Shown: in pieces, positions 36,001 through 44,775 of the stretch | How the letters are laid out: each line of letters opens with the position of its first letter | How positions within the stretch are numbered: position 1 is the stretch's first letter | From: an uncultured Collinsella sp. | Lineage (GTDB): Bacteria > Actinomycetota > Coriobacteriia > Coriobacteriales > Coriobacteriaceae | Direction of reading: 5' to 3' | Assembly: GCA_900541885.1 (NCBI GenBank) | Contig: UQKW01000007.1 | Span: forward strand, 1-64,000 | Length of the DNA stretch: 64,000 nucleotides | The notes under the pieces: model-generated | Told to the model about the DNA's origin: nothing | Seen by the model: the letters and a program-made list of their open reading frames with translations, nothing else | The model's database searches: none | Program-made: the position numbers and the translations under genes

Positions 36001-37689
36001 CACCACGACATCTACTCCATCGAGGACCTGGCAGAGCTGATCTTTGACCTTAAGAACGCCAACCCCGGCGCGCGCGTGTCGGTCAAGCTGGTCAGCGAGG
36101 CCGGCGTCGGCACCATCGCCACCGGCGTGGCCAAGGGTGCCGCCGACAAGATCTTGATCAGCGGCCACAACGGCGGCTCCGGTGCTGCGGCGCGCGATTC
36201 GATCTGGCACGCCGGTCTGCCGCTGGAGCTTGGCCTTGCCGAGGCCCAGCAGACGCTGCTGCAAAACGGCCTGCGCTCACGCGTGGTGCTCGAGGCCGAT
36301 GGCAAGCTCATGGACGGCACCGATGTTGCCGTCGCCTGCCTGCTGGGTGCCGAGGAGTTTGGCTTTGCGACCATGCCGCTCATCTCCATGGGCTGCCTCA
36401 TGCAGCGCGACTGCCAGCAGGATACCTGCCCGGCCGGCATCGCTACGCAAAACTGCCGCCTGCGTCGCGGCTTCCGCGGCAAGCCCGAGCACGTTGAGCA
36501 CTTTATGCTCTTTGTTGCCGAGCAGCTGCGCGAGGTCATGGCGAGCCTGGGCTTCCGCACCGTCGACGAGATGGTCGGCCATCCCGAGTGCTTGCGCCAG
36601 ATTGAGGTCCCGGGCAACCGCAAGGCTAACCTGCTGGATCTGTCGCCCGTGCTGGCGAGCGCGACCTGTGAGTTTGGTGCCCACATCCCGGGTGCCGACG
36701 GCCGTCACTTCCTGCCCCAGATGGCTGCGGACAGCGAGCTCGAAAAGACGCTCGACTCCACGTTGTTTGTGCCCTATACGGCCGATGCCCGTGCGCACCT
36801 GCGTCCGATTCGCTTCCGCGCCGATATCGCCAACGTCAACCGCTGCGTGGGCACCATCTTGGGCAACGCGGTGACCAAGGCGCATCCCGAGGGCCTGCCC
36901 GCCGGCTCCATCACCATCGATTGCGATGGTTCGGCCGGTCAGAGCTTTGGCGCCTTCCTGCCGCGCGGCATTACGCTCAACGTGTGCGGCGACGCCAACG
37001 ACTACTTTGGCAAGGGCCTTTCGGGCGGCGAGGTGTCGGTGCGCCCCAACCCGCATGCGACCTACAAGTTCGATGAGAACATCATCGTGGGCAACGTTGC
37101 GTTCTTTGGCGCCACGAGCGGCCGCGGCTTCATTAACGGCCTGGCAGGCCAGCGCTTTGGCGTACGCAACTCCGGTGCCACCGTGGTGGTTGAGGGCTGC
37201 GGCAACCATGGCTGCGAGTACATGACGGGCGGTCTGGCGCTCATCTTGGGCGAGGTCGGGCAGAACTTCGCCGCAGGTATGACGGGTGGCGTGGCTTATG
37301 TCTTCGATCAGTACGGCACGCTCGATGCCCGCGTGAACCACGAGAGCGTTGAGCTTAAAGCCCCGACGGCCGGCGAGCTGGCGCAGATTCGCGAGCTCAT
37401 CCAGGAGCACGTGGACGCGACGCAGAGCCCGCGCGGCATCAAGCTGCTCTACAGCTTTGAGACGATGAACAAGCACTTTGTGAAGGTCATTCCGACCGAG
37501 TACGAGCGCGTGCTGGCGATTGTCGCCGCCGCCGAGGCCGTCGGAAAGGCGCATGCGCAGGCCGAGGAGCTGGCGTTTGACATTGTGACCGGTCGCGCGA
37601 GTGCCGCGGATGTTGCTCGCTTCGATGTTGCGGGCGGTGCTGCGTCCGTGGCTGCCAGCTCTGTTGCTTCGACCAAGAAGGAGGCGTAA
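33001..37689 (+). CDS. gltB: glutamate synthase large subunit
   Basis: A 1562-residue enzyme that makes two glutamates from glutamine and 2-oxoglutarate. The N-terminal glutaminase nucleophile is Cys21 in HDACGIG, implying removal of a 20-residue propeptide. The FMN/synthase domain includes NTGAMSYGSISKEAH and GEGGEDPRR. The 3Fe-4S ligands are in MGCLMQRDCQQDTCPAG. The C-terminal GXGXG-rich beta-helix closes the protein. GGGGAGG precedes the ATG. It is followed by gltD six bases after its stop, forming the standard operon. Confidence 0.97.
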   Translation: MQADSAQQQGLYRPEFDHDACGIGALADINGERHHQILDDALSILVNLEHRGGTGLEKNTGDGAGILFQVPHHFFRKEAQKCGQILPAEGDYGVAMLFFPQDDKGVEDARRVFEEGCAEAGVPLLFWREVPVDPHDLGETARACMPTILQAFLGRPDDTPAGDAFERRLYVCRRTIEKKADAEFALRDKIFYVCSMSSRTIVYKGMLVATQMRRFFIDLNDAAVKTAVALVHSRYSTNTTPSWERAHPNRFIIHNGEINTLKGNVNWIRAREPNLYSPVLQHDLERVMPIINREGSDSAILDNVLEFLVMNGRPLTRAASMLLPEPWDHNDSLSEERRAYDAYQSMLMEPWDGPAAIAFTDGRTLGAALDRNGLRPARYYVTRDGRFMLASEVGTIEVSPENILTSGCLGPGQMLEVDFARGRVIYNDELRARYAKEKPYRDWIAEETLTVDALDRPAAATPAEDAEVPAAVRMAKLGYHWDDVDEVVRPMAQQGKAPLASMGIDAPLACLSKKTRSFFDYFYQLFAQVTNPPIDALREHMVTSTTLYLGNHGNLLEDSRTACQLVRLERPLLNEEEFERICAIDRVGFKTRRFRAVYRRDAGEGALQAALKQLAEDVEAAVRDGVNIVVLSDRAEAGEVPVPSLLAVGCVHNHLIRAGVRTFADIVVECGDAVSPHDFAALVGYSASGIYPYNAHACIRDLAARGDLDVTAEQGIANYNKAATAGIVSIMSKMGISTVQSYHSAQIFEAVGFTPEFVNAYFAGTVSRVGGMGVEDVEREQNERYDAALAILKSPAPDQLPTLGLTKWRPLGGEDHLIDPQTVYLLQTACREDSYDTFKEYSARLHRTGRAVRLRDLLDFDASGRTPVSLDEVEPALNIVRRFNTGAMSYGSISKEAHECMAIAMNRLHGRSNSGEGGEDPRRETPLANGDSKNSAIKQVASARFGVTSRYLCSAFEIQIKMAQGAKPGEGGHLPGKKVYPWIAEVRQSTPGIGLISPPPHHDIYSIEDLAELIFDLKNANPGARVSVKLVSEAGVGTIATGVAKGAADKILISGHNGGSGAAARDSIWHAGLPLELGLAEAQQTLLQNGLRSRVVLEADGKLMDGTDVAVACLLGAEEFGFATMPLISMGCLMQRDCQQDTCPAGIATQNCRLRRGFRGKPEHVEHFMLFVAEQLREVMASLGFRTVDEMVGHPECLRQIEVPGNRKANLLDLSPVLASATCEFGAHIPGADGRHFLPQMAADSELEKTLDSTLFVPYTADARAHLRPIRFRADIANVNRCVGTILGNAVTKAHPEGLPAGSITIDCDGSAGQSFGAFLPRGITLNVCGDANDYFGKGLSGGEVSVRPNPHATYKFDENIIVGNVAFFGATSGRGFINGLAGQRFGVRNSGATVVVEGCGNHGCEYMTGGLALILGEVGQNFAAGMTGGVAYVFDQYGTLDARVNHESVELKAPTAGELAQIRELIQEHVDATQSPRGIKLLYSFETMNKHFVKVIPTEYERVLAIVAAAEAVGKAHAQAEELAFDIVTGRASAADVARFDVAGGAASVAASSVASTKKEA

Positions 37690-37694
37690 GTGCC

Positions 37695-39176
<1,482 letters not shown>

Positions 39177-39528
39177 AGTAGTCATTTAAGAACGTCCCCA
39201 ACGACTGGTCATTTTTGTCTAGTCGTTGGGGACACTCTTTGCGAGCGATTTGCTCGTTTGTCGACGTGCGGGTGTTCATTTGTCGACTTCTTGGGCTGTG
39301 GTCACCTGTTGTTTCTGTGGTGGCTGTGGGTATCTGGCTCAAAAGGGCGGGTTGGCCGTCTATGTTTACCTGTGGTTTTGTTGCGGTGCGCATTTTCGGT
39401 CAAGCTTTTCGTCAAGTGTTTGGTCAGCAGTTGGTTTGCAGCCGGAGGCCTATTTTGCCCGCGCTGGTCGTGGCTGCCCACCCTCCTCGTAAGCTCAAAT
39501 TGAGGTCCATCAGTTTGAGGAGGATGCC
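39177..39528. other. 352-bp gap: palindrome then G/T-rich sequence
   Basis: Positions 39179-39240 hold a GTCCCCAACGACT / AGTCGTTGGGGAC hairpin of the GACTAGTC family. The remaining 290 bp are G/T-rich, with open frames but no codon pattern or ribosome-binding site that supports a gene. GAGGAGG at the end belongs to the next CDS. Confidence 0.5.
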
Positions 39529-40236
39529 ATGACTGATCACGCTTTAGACCGAGCGCAGCTAGCCGAAGCCGTCGGCAACGATATTGCCGACATGGCCCAT
39601 TTTTGGATGCTGCGGAAGTTTCAGTTTTTGGAGCCAGCGCGCGAGCAGTTTGAGATCATTGTTGACCCGTGGCTCAGCTATTGCACCGAGCCTTCGCAAA
39701 ACGAAATCATGGCCTACAACATGGCATTTACCGATTGGCTGCTCTTCGAGCGCCCCTATCGCCATGGCAAGACGCTGCTCGAGCTATATGTTGACGAGCC
39801 GCCGGCATCGCTTTCGCCTGTCTCGCTCAAGCGGCTCGAGCAGGTGCGCGACACACAGTATTTCTCGCGTTTTGGCATTTTGGACAAGGATCCCGCGACT
39901 GGCATGGTCATGCTGAAGGATACGCGCACCGACCTTCGCTTTGATGTCTACGACCCGCATATCGTGCAAAAGGAGCATTGGAGCGACGGCGCGATCGCGG
40001 TGCGCCTCGCCTGCGTCGACGATGTCTGGCTGACGGCGGGACAGCTCTATCTGTATGACATCGCGCGCCTGAGTGACACGGCGGTCGATGGACCGGGTGC
40101 GGTGCATCCGGAGGACCTGCAGGATGGCTTTGACACCTCGTGCATCAGCTTCTTCTTGCGCCTGGTCCGCGACATCATGGGCGCCCAGGGGCGCTACGTA
40201 AAGTCGCTCAACATCTACGAACAAGAATGGGAGTAG
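39529..40236 (+). CDS. hypothetical protein
   Basis: A 235-residue soluble protein I do not recognise. It is acidic and rich in aromatic residues (AHFWMLRKFQFLEPAREQFE, DPWLSYCTEPSQNEIMAYNM, DWLLFERPYRHGKTLLELY), with no signal peptide, membrane segment or nucleotide-binding motif. GAGGAGG is well placed before the ATG and codon use matches its neighbours, so it is a real gene. Neighbours give no functional clue: gltD upstream, the repeat array downstream. Confidence 0.75.
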   Translation: MTDHALDRAQLAEAVGNDIADMAHFWMLRKFQFLEPAREQFEIIVDPWLSYCTEPSQNEIMAYNMAFTDWLLFERPYRHGKTLLELYVDEPPASLSPVSLKRLEQVRDTQYFSRFGILDKDPATGMVMLKDTRTDLRFDVYDPHIVQKEHWSDGAIAVRLACVDDVWLTAGQLYLYDIARLSDTAVDGPGAVHPEDLQDGFDTSCISFFLRLVRDIMGAQGRYVKSLNIYEQEWE

Positions 40237-40272
40237 GGGATGTGGCTGGCGTCGCCCTGCTGCCCTGACTTT

Positions 40273-40568
40273 GTCTCAATTTGTAACGTTTAGGGACAAA
40301 AAACCGGTCTACCTGTTACAGATCGAGACGAACGCTTGGGCGCTGCTGATTTGTCTAAATCTGTAACGTTTGGGGGCTGGAGAACGTCTAACTGTTACAG
40401 ACCGAGACGTTTGGCACCTGGTTGGGGGAATGTCTCAATCTGTAACATCTACAGGCCCAAATTCGACCTAACTGTTACAGATTGAGACGGAAGGTTGGCG
40501 GCTGTCGAAAGATCTTGTTCCGTAACAACTAGAGGCTCAAAGACCGTCTTCCTGTTACAGATCAAGAC
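40273..40568. repeat. array of four 57-bp palindromes at 80-bp period
   Basis: Units 40273-40329, 40353-40408, 40432-40488 and 40512-40568, with starts 80, 79 and 80 bp apart. Arms match GTCTCAATCTGTAAC / GTTACAGATTGAGAC with one to four changes per arm; middles are 26-27 bp and variable. The last unit ends 27 bp before the start of the AbiEi/DUF559-like gene. Nothing else is in this 358-bp gap. Confidence 0.85.
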
Positions 40569-40594
40569 ATTTGTCAGCGGAGGCAACGGTGACG

Positions 40595-41665
40595 ATGGTC
40601 CATTTGTCTGACGTGGTGGTGATGAAAGTGTCTAATACCGTTTTTAAACACAAGCATACGACTCGCAACACGTTGGCGCGGAATAGGATGCTCGCGCGGC
40701 TCACGGAGACGACCGAGCAAGGTGCGCTGCTCGCAACGCATGACAATACCGAGCTCATGTGGCTGCGACGCCATGTTGGAACCGACGATATCGCGGAGCC
40801 CGAGCCGTACCTGTTCTGTTTTCAGCATGATTGGGATGCATTGACGCCGGCGGAGCGAGCGCTGAGGACTATCAAAGGGCTTGCGGAATTTCATCCCGAT
40901 TGGGCGTTTTGGGGTTATGACGCGGCGCTTTTGTGGGGTCTGGAGGTGCCGAATGATCTGCTCGGGCCGCGTTTCCTTGTTAAGACTTGCTGTTCGGTGA
41001 CGTTGAGCAGCGGGTGCAGGTTGTTGCGTCCACAGATGGCGGGTGCGCTTGAGCGCGTCGACGGCGTGCGAGTGACGCCGTTTTGGCGCACGGTGGAGGA
41101 TTGTCTGCTGCGTGCGCCGTTTTCCTACGGGTTGGCGATTGCCGATTCTGCACTGCGGGCGAAAGGCGTATCACGTGGGGATTTGTGCGAGCGCCTCCGC
41201 GCCGATTGCGAGGGCAGGCGAGGGTATCGCAGGGCACAGGTGATTGCGTCGTATGCGGACGGGCTGTCCGAAAACGGCGGCGAGTCTCGGTTCCGAGCGT
41301 TCTTTATTGCGTACGGCTTTCCGGTTCCGGAGCTGCAGGTGGAGTTTCGCGACCCGCTCGATCCGAGCCAGGTGTTTCGCGTCGACTATTTTTGGCGGCT
41401 CGAGGACGGGACGTGTGTCATCGGCGAGCTCGACGGAAAGGGGAAGTACACCTTGCAGAACGGCGAGGGCCGGGAGTCGGTCGACCCATTCGTGGCAGAA
41501 CGTCAACGGGAGTCCCATCTGACAATGCTCGGGCATAAGGTGCTTCGGTTTACGTTTAACGAACTCAAAGACCCGGGGAAGCTGGTCGAGAAAATGAGGC
41601 TGGCGGGTATTCCTCGGCAGGCTGAATTGGCTGAGGAGTGGAGACGTCAGTGGTATGGGCGCTGA
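40595..41665 (+). CDS. AbiEi-like/DUF559 protein bracketed by repeat arrays
   Basis: A 356-residue protein. The N-terminal half resembles the AbiEi-antitoxin-like regulators found in actinobacteria (ERALRTIKGLAEFHPDWAFWGYDAALLWGLEVP, ...TVEDCLLRAPFSYGLAIADSALRAKG). The C-terminal 120 residues match the DUF559/Vsr-type nuclease fold: ESRFRAFFIAYGFPVPELQV, FRVDYFW, GELDGKGKY and LTMLGHKVLRFTF supply E, D, E-x-D-x-K. No AbiEii toxin is adjacent. GGAGG lies 11 nt before the ATG at 40595. Four repeat units stop 27 bp upstream and two more begin 8 bp after the stop. Confidence 0.72.
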   Translation: MVHLSDVVVMKVSNTVFKHKHTTRNTLARNRMLARLTETTEQGALLATHDNTELMWLRRHVGTDDIAEPEPYLFCFQHDWDALTPAERALRTIKGLAEFHPDWAFWGYDAALLWGLEVPNDLLGPRFLVKTCCSVTLSSGCRLLRPQMAGALERVDGVRVTPFWRTVEDCLLRAPFSYGLAIADSALRAKGVSRGDLCERLRADCEGRRGYRRAQVIASYADGLSENGGESRFRAFFIAYGFPVPELQVEFRDPLDPSQVFRVDYFWRLEDGTCVIGELDGKGKYTLQNGEGRESVDPFVAERQRESHLTMLGHKVLRFTFNELKDPGKLVEKMRLAGIPRQAELAEEWRRQWYGR

Positions 41666-41673
41666 GAGGTTTT

Positions 41674-41811
41674 GTCTCAATCTGTAACGTTTAGAGGTTA
41701 TTTGAGCTCGTAACTGTTACAGATCGAGACAAACCGGTGAAACGTCGACCGAATGTCTCGATCTGTAACATCAAGGGGCCCAATAACCCTGTACCTGTTA
41801 CAGTTCGAGAC
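41674..41811. repeat. two 57-bp palindromes, 81 bp apart
   Basis: Units 41674-41730 and 41755-41811, the same family as the array on the other side of the gene. The first begins 8 bp after the gene's stop codon. Confidence 0.85.
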
Positions 41812-41961
41812 ATTTCCCTGGTGTCGCTGGGGTGGGACTGCAACGTATTCCGTCCCCCCACATCCCCTCTTCCCTCCGTTAGCCGATGCGTCTGCAGCAA
41901 TCCAGCGGGACTAGGTAATAATGGACAAATGTTCAAGTTAATCGTGAGGGAGGAGCTCGAT

Positions 41962-43332
41962 ATGGCGTCTGCCGATCGTTCCACGTTGTTTATCAATGCG
42001 ACCGTCCTGGATGGTTCGGAGCATATGGAGCCGCAGCCCAACATGGCCGTGGCCGTTGAGCGCGGTGTCATCACGTGGATGGGGCCGAGTGCTGTGGCGC
42101 AGGCGCCTGCGGGTGCCGAGGTTATCGACCTGGCAGGTGCTTATCTCATGCCAGGCCTCATCAATATGCATGTGCATCTGTGCGGCTCGGGCAAGCCGGT
42201 TTCGGCGGGCGATGCGGGTGCGCTGATGAAGAAGCTCGATAATCCCGTGGGGCGTGCCATCGTGCGCCACATTCTTAAGGGCAGCGCCCAACAACAACTG
42301 GCAAGTGGCGTGACCACGGTGCGCGGTGCAGGCGACCCGCTGTTTGCCGACATTGCCGTTCGCAACGCTATCGATGCCGGCAAGTATCAAGGCCCTCGCC
42401 TGGTGGCGCCGGGAACGGGCGTTACGGTTCCGGGCGGCCATGGTGCGGGCTTGTTCGCCCAGGTGGCAAACAGTCCCGCCGAGGCAGCCGAACAGGTGCG
42501 CGACCTGTATGCGCGCGGTGCCGACGTCATTAAGCTGTTCGTAACGGGCGGCGTATTCGATGCGACCGAGGTGGGCGAGCCGGGCGTGCTGCGTATGCCC
42601 GTGGAGGTTGCCGCGGCGGCATGCAAGGCGGCGCACGATATGGGCCTTCCGGTTATGGCTCATGTCGAGAGTACCGAGGGCGTGAAGGCCGCGCTTGAGG
42701 CCGGCGTTGACACGATTGAGCACGGCGCTCCGTTGACGCCCGAGATCCTGGAACTGTACCGCGGCGCCGCGGGCACGCAGCTCGAGGGGCGTGCGCCTAG
42801 CGTGACCTGCACCATCAGCCCGGCGCTGCCGTTTGTATTGCTCGACCCGGAAAAGACTCATTCGACTGACACGCAAAAGAAGAACGGCGACATCGTGTGC
42901 TCGGGCATTATCGAGAGTGCTCGCGCGGCGCTGGAAGCCGGTATCAAGGTAGGCCTGGGCACGGATTCGAGTTGCCCGTTCGTGACCCAGTACGACATGT
43001 GGCGTGAGGTGGCCTATTTTGCCAAGTACGTCAAAGTGAGCAATGCGTTTGCGCTGCACACGGCCACGCAGGTCAATGCCGAGCTGCTGGGCCTGGGCGA
43101 CGAGACTGGTGCGATCGAGTGCGGCAAGGCCGCCGATATCCTGGTGACGCGCGAGAACCCGCTCGATGACCTGTGCGCTCTGCGTGAGCCGATGCACGTG
43201 ATGTGCCGTGGCGATCTGGCGCGCAAGCTCAAGGTGAAGCGCATTCCCGAGGTGGACGCCGAGCTCGACGCGATTATGGCCATGCCTGCCGAAGCGCTGG
43301 CTGAGGAGCTGGCCCGCGACGGTGTGGCGTAG
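41962..43332 (+). CDS. amidohydrolase family protein
   Basis: A 456-residue metal-dependent hydrolase of the imidazolonepropionase/prolidase-like branch. The metal motif is MHVH (His70, His72 in PGLINMHVHL). Further ligands are in VMAHVESTEG, TIEHGAP and GLGTDSS. GGGAGGAG lies 6-7 nt before the ATG at 41962; an upstream in-frame ATG at 41929 lacks such a site. Substrate cannot be read off; related enzymes hydrolyse dipeptides or cyclic amides. Closed by a strong terminator. Confidence 0.85.
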   Translation: MASADRSTLFINATVLDGSEHMEPQPNMAVAVERGVITWMGPSAVAQAPAGAEVIDLAGAYLMPGLINMHVHLCGSGKPVSAGDAGALMKKLDNPVGRAIVRHILKGSAQQQLASGVTTVRGAGDPLFADIAVRNAIDAGKYQGPRLVAPGTGVTVPGGHGAGLFAQVANSPAEAAEQVRDLYARGADVIKLFVTGGVFDATEVGEPGVLRMPVEVAAAACKAAHDMGLPVMAHVESTEGVKAALEAGVDTIEHGAPLTPEILELYRGAAGTQLEGRAPSVTCTISPALPFVLLDPEKTHSTDTQKKNGDIVCSGIIESARAALEAGIKVGLGTDSSCPFVTQYDMWREVAYFAKYVKVSNAFALHTATQVNAELLGLGDETGAIECGKAADILVTRENPLDDLCALREPMHVMCRGDLARKLKVKRIPEVDAELDAIMAMPAEALAEELARDGVA

Positions 43333-43365
43333 ATGTGACAAAGGGGCAGCTCCGTTGCCGCATGC

Positions 43366-43403
43366 AAAAAGCCGAGGTCTCAACACGAGGCCTCGGCTTT
43401 TTT
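43366..43403. terminator. bidirectional terminator
   Basis: AAAAAGCCGAGG pairs with CCTCGGCTTTTTT across a short loop. It serves the amidohydrolase gene and, on the other strand, the zinc-ribbon gene. Confidence 0.8.
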
Positions 43404-43465
43404 ATCGAACAAATACTTAAGATTTGGGACAAACAAACCTGATTAATTTGTCCCGCGTGCGGGCG

Positions 43466-43939
43466 CTAGGAGCGGGTTTCCATCTTGGCGTGGCACTTGG
43501 GGCAGGTGACGCGGATCTTGCCTTTGCCCTTGGGGACGGAGAGCATCTGGCCGCAGTTGGGGCACTTGAGGTATGCCGTGGTCTTGCGACCCTTCCACAT
43601 CTTCTTGGCCGTGCGCTTGGCACGCTCAAAGTCTTCCTTGCTGGTACCGGCCGTGCGCGAGGCGTTGGCAGCCGCGGCGCCGCTACCCAAGCTCGCTACG
43701 AACTTGCCCAGGCCGGGGACGTTAGCGGTCGCGGCGACAAAGGCCGCGTTTTCCTTGCGACGTGCGTCGATGTTTTTGGACAGGCCGCGCAGCACGCCAA
43801 TCACGATTACGGCGATGGCAATCCAGCTGAGCCACTGGATATGGGCTATCGATCCGATCATCGCGATGACGATGCCGACAAAGCCCATAACGATGGTGAG
43901 CTCATCGGCGCCATTGCGGCCCTTCATAAAGTCATTCAT
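43466..43939 (-). CDS. membrane protein with C-terminal zinc ribbon
   Basis: A 157-residue protein. Two transmembrane helices at about 17-33 and 35-50 are followed by a basic cytosolic stretch, and a zinc ribbon closes it: CPNCGQMLSVPKGKGKIRVTCPKCHAKM (CxxC...CxxC). GAAAGG precedes the ATG at 43939. Function unknown; such proteins are common in coriobacteria. Transcribed alone and convergent with the amidohydrolase. Confidence 0.75.
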   Translation of the reverse strand: MNDFMKGRNGADELTIVMGFVGIVIAMIGSIAHIQWLSWIAIAVIVIGVLRGLSKNIDARRKENAAFVAATANVPGLGKFVASLGSGAAAANASRTAGTSKEDFERAKRTAKKMWKGRKTTAYLKCPNCGQMLSVPKGKGKIRVTCPKCHAKMETRS

Positions 43940-44018
43940 GCAAATTGCCTTTCGTTCGATATGCTGCACGCCTTTATACCCGATTTAGAGCAAGGGGGAC
44001 AGGTCAATCTGCACCAAG

Positions 44019-44083
44019 GTGGTGCAAACATACCTGTCCCCGATGCACCAAGAAGGTGCAAAGCAGTCCGTCCCCAATGCCCC
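44019..44083. repeat. tandem TTGGTGCAA-family palindromes
   Basis: GGTGCAAACATACCTGTCCCCGATGCACC is flanked by partial copies (CTGCACCAAGG before, AGGTGCAAAG...GTCCCC after). The core again carries CCTGTCCCC. It lies immediately downstream of csoR. Confidence 0.5.
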
Positions 44084-44085
44084 AA

Positions 44086-44358
44086 TTACTTGGAGAGCTT
44101 GTCGACGACGCGTTCGATCTCGGCGAGCTTGGCGGCTTTGAGGTCTTCGTCGCCCGATTCGATTGCCGAAGTCACGCAGCCCTCGATATGCGCCTTGAGC
44201 ACATCGGCGTTGATGCGCGCAATGAGCGCCTGCGTTGCCATGAGCTGCGTGGAAATATCGACGCAGTAGCGGTCCTCATCGACCATCCGCAAGATGCCGT
44301 CGATCTGGCCGCGTGCCGTCTTGAGCATGCGGGTCACCGATTTGTGGTCTGCCATCAT
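44086..44358 (-). CDS. csoR: CsoR-family copper-sensing repressor
   Basis: A 90-residue all-helical repressor (DUF156). The Cu(I) ligands Cys32, His57 and Cys61 (RYCVDIS, LKAHIEGC) have the same 25/4 spacing as the founding CsoR, so copper sensing is expected rather than formaldehyde or persulfide. Released from DNA on Cu(I) binding. Last gene of copA-copZ-csoR on the minus strand. A second ATG one codon in is an alternative start. Confidence 0.9.
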   Translation of the reverse strand: MMADHKSVTRMLKTARGQIDGILRMVDEDRYCVDISTQLMATQALIARINADVLKAHIEGCVTSAIESGDEDLKAAKLAEIERVVDKLSK

Positions 44359-44406
44359 GGCGGGTCCTCGTTTCTGGTCGATGGGGTCGAATGCTTCTGG
44401 TAGCTG

Positions 44407-44628
44407 CTACGCGGCGGTCACGGACAGGGCGTGGAACTTCTCGCCGGCGCCCTCGACGGCGGCAGCGAGCTGCTCGGCGGTCACGGTGTCGGCGCACTCA
44501 ACCTGGGCGGTCTGGGTCTCGTGATCGGCGTCGGCGTCGGTCACGCCGGCCACGTTGAGCAGTGCCGTCTCGACAGTAGCGTCGCAGTGGCCGCACATGA
44601 GGCCCGAAGTCTTGATTGTGTAACGCAT
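44407..44628 (-). CDS. copZ: copper chaperone, heavy-metal-associated domain
   Basis: A 73-residue HMA-domain protein with the metal motif MxCxxC: Cys12 and Cys15 in GLMCGHCDATVETAL. It binds Cu(I) in the cytosol and hands it to the CopA ATPase and to CsoR. GAGAGGAA precedes the ATG at 44628. Flanked by csoR 48 bp downstream and copA upstream. Confidence 0.9.
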   Translation of the reverse strand: MRYTIKTSGLMCGHCDATVETALLNVAGVTDADADHETQTAQVECADTVTAEQLAAAVEGAGEKFHALSVTAA

Positions 44629-44653
44629 GGGTATTCCTCTCTGTTGTGTCGGC

Positions 44654-44746
44654 TTTCCCAGGCACCCGACCTTGACCTTCAGGCCGTCGCGCGCGTACCG
44701 AAGTACGCGTCGCTCCTCTTTCAGGTCAATCTCGGGCACCTGGAAA
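44654..44746. repeat. 93-bp extended palindrome between copA and copZ
   Basis: The outer arms (44654-44677 and 44724-44746) match at about 16 of 20 core positions: CCAGGCACCCGACCTTGACC against GGTCAATCTCGGGCACCTGG. An inner stem GCGTAC-CGAA-GTACGC sits at the centre. In the mRNA it would form a long hairpin between the two coding regions. Confidence 0.6.
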
Positions 44747-44775
44747 ACCCGTTCTAAATGGACGTAATGGTGAGC

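Noticed and set aside
33922..36264. Long open frame antisense to gltB (780 codons)
   Set aside because: It is a by-product of GC-rich codon use in gltB; the sequence has no domain character. The same applies to long antisense frames over secA, copA and the helicase gene.
39215..39532. 105-codon open frame after gltD
   Set aside because: Starts inside a palindromic repeat, lacks an RBS and has no recognisable sequence; overlaps the start of the next real gene.
40273..40568. Regular repeat spacing resembling a CRISPR array
   Set aside because: The units are palindromes with variable centres and divergent arms, the 23-bp spacers resemble each other, and no cas genes are in the window.
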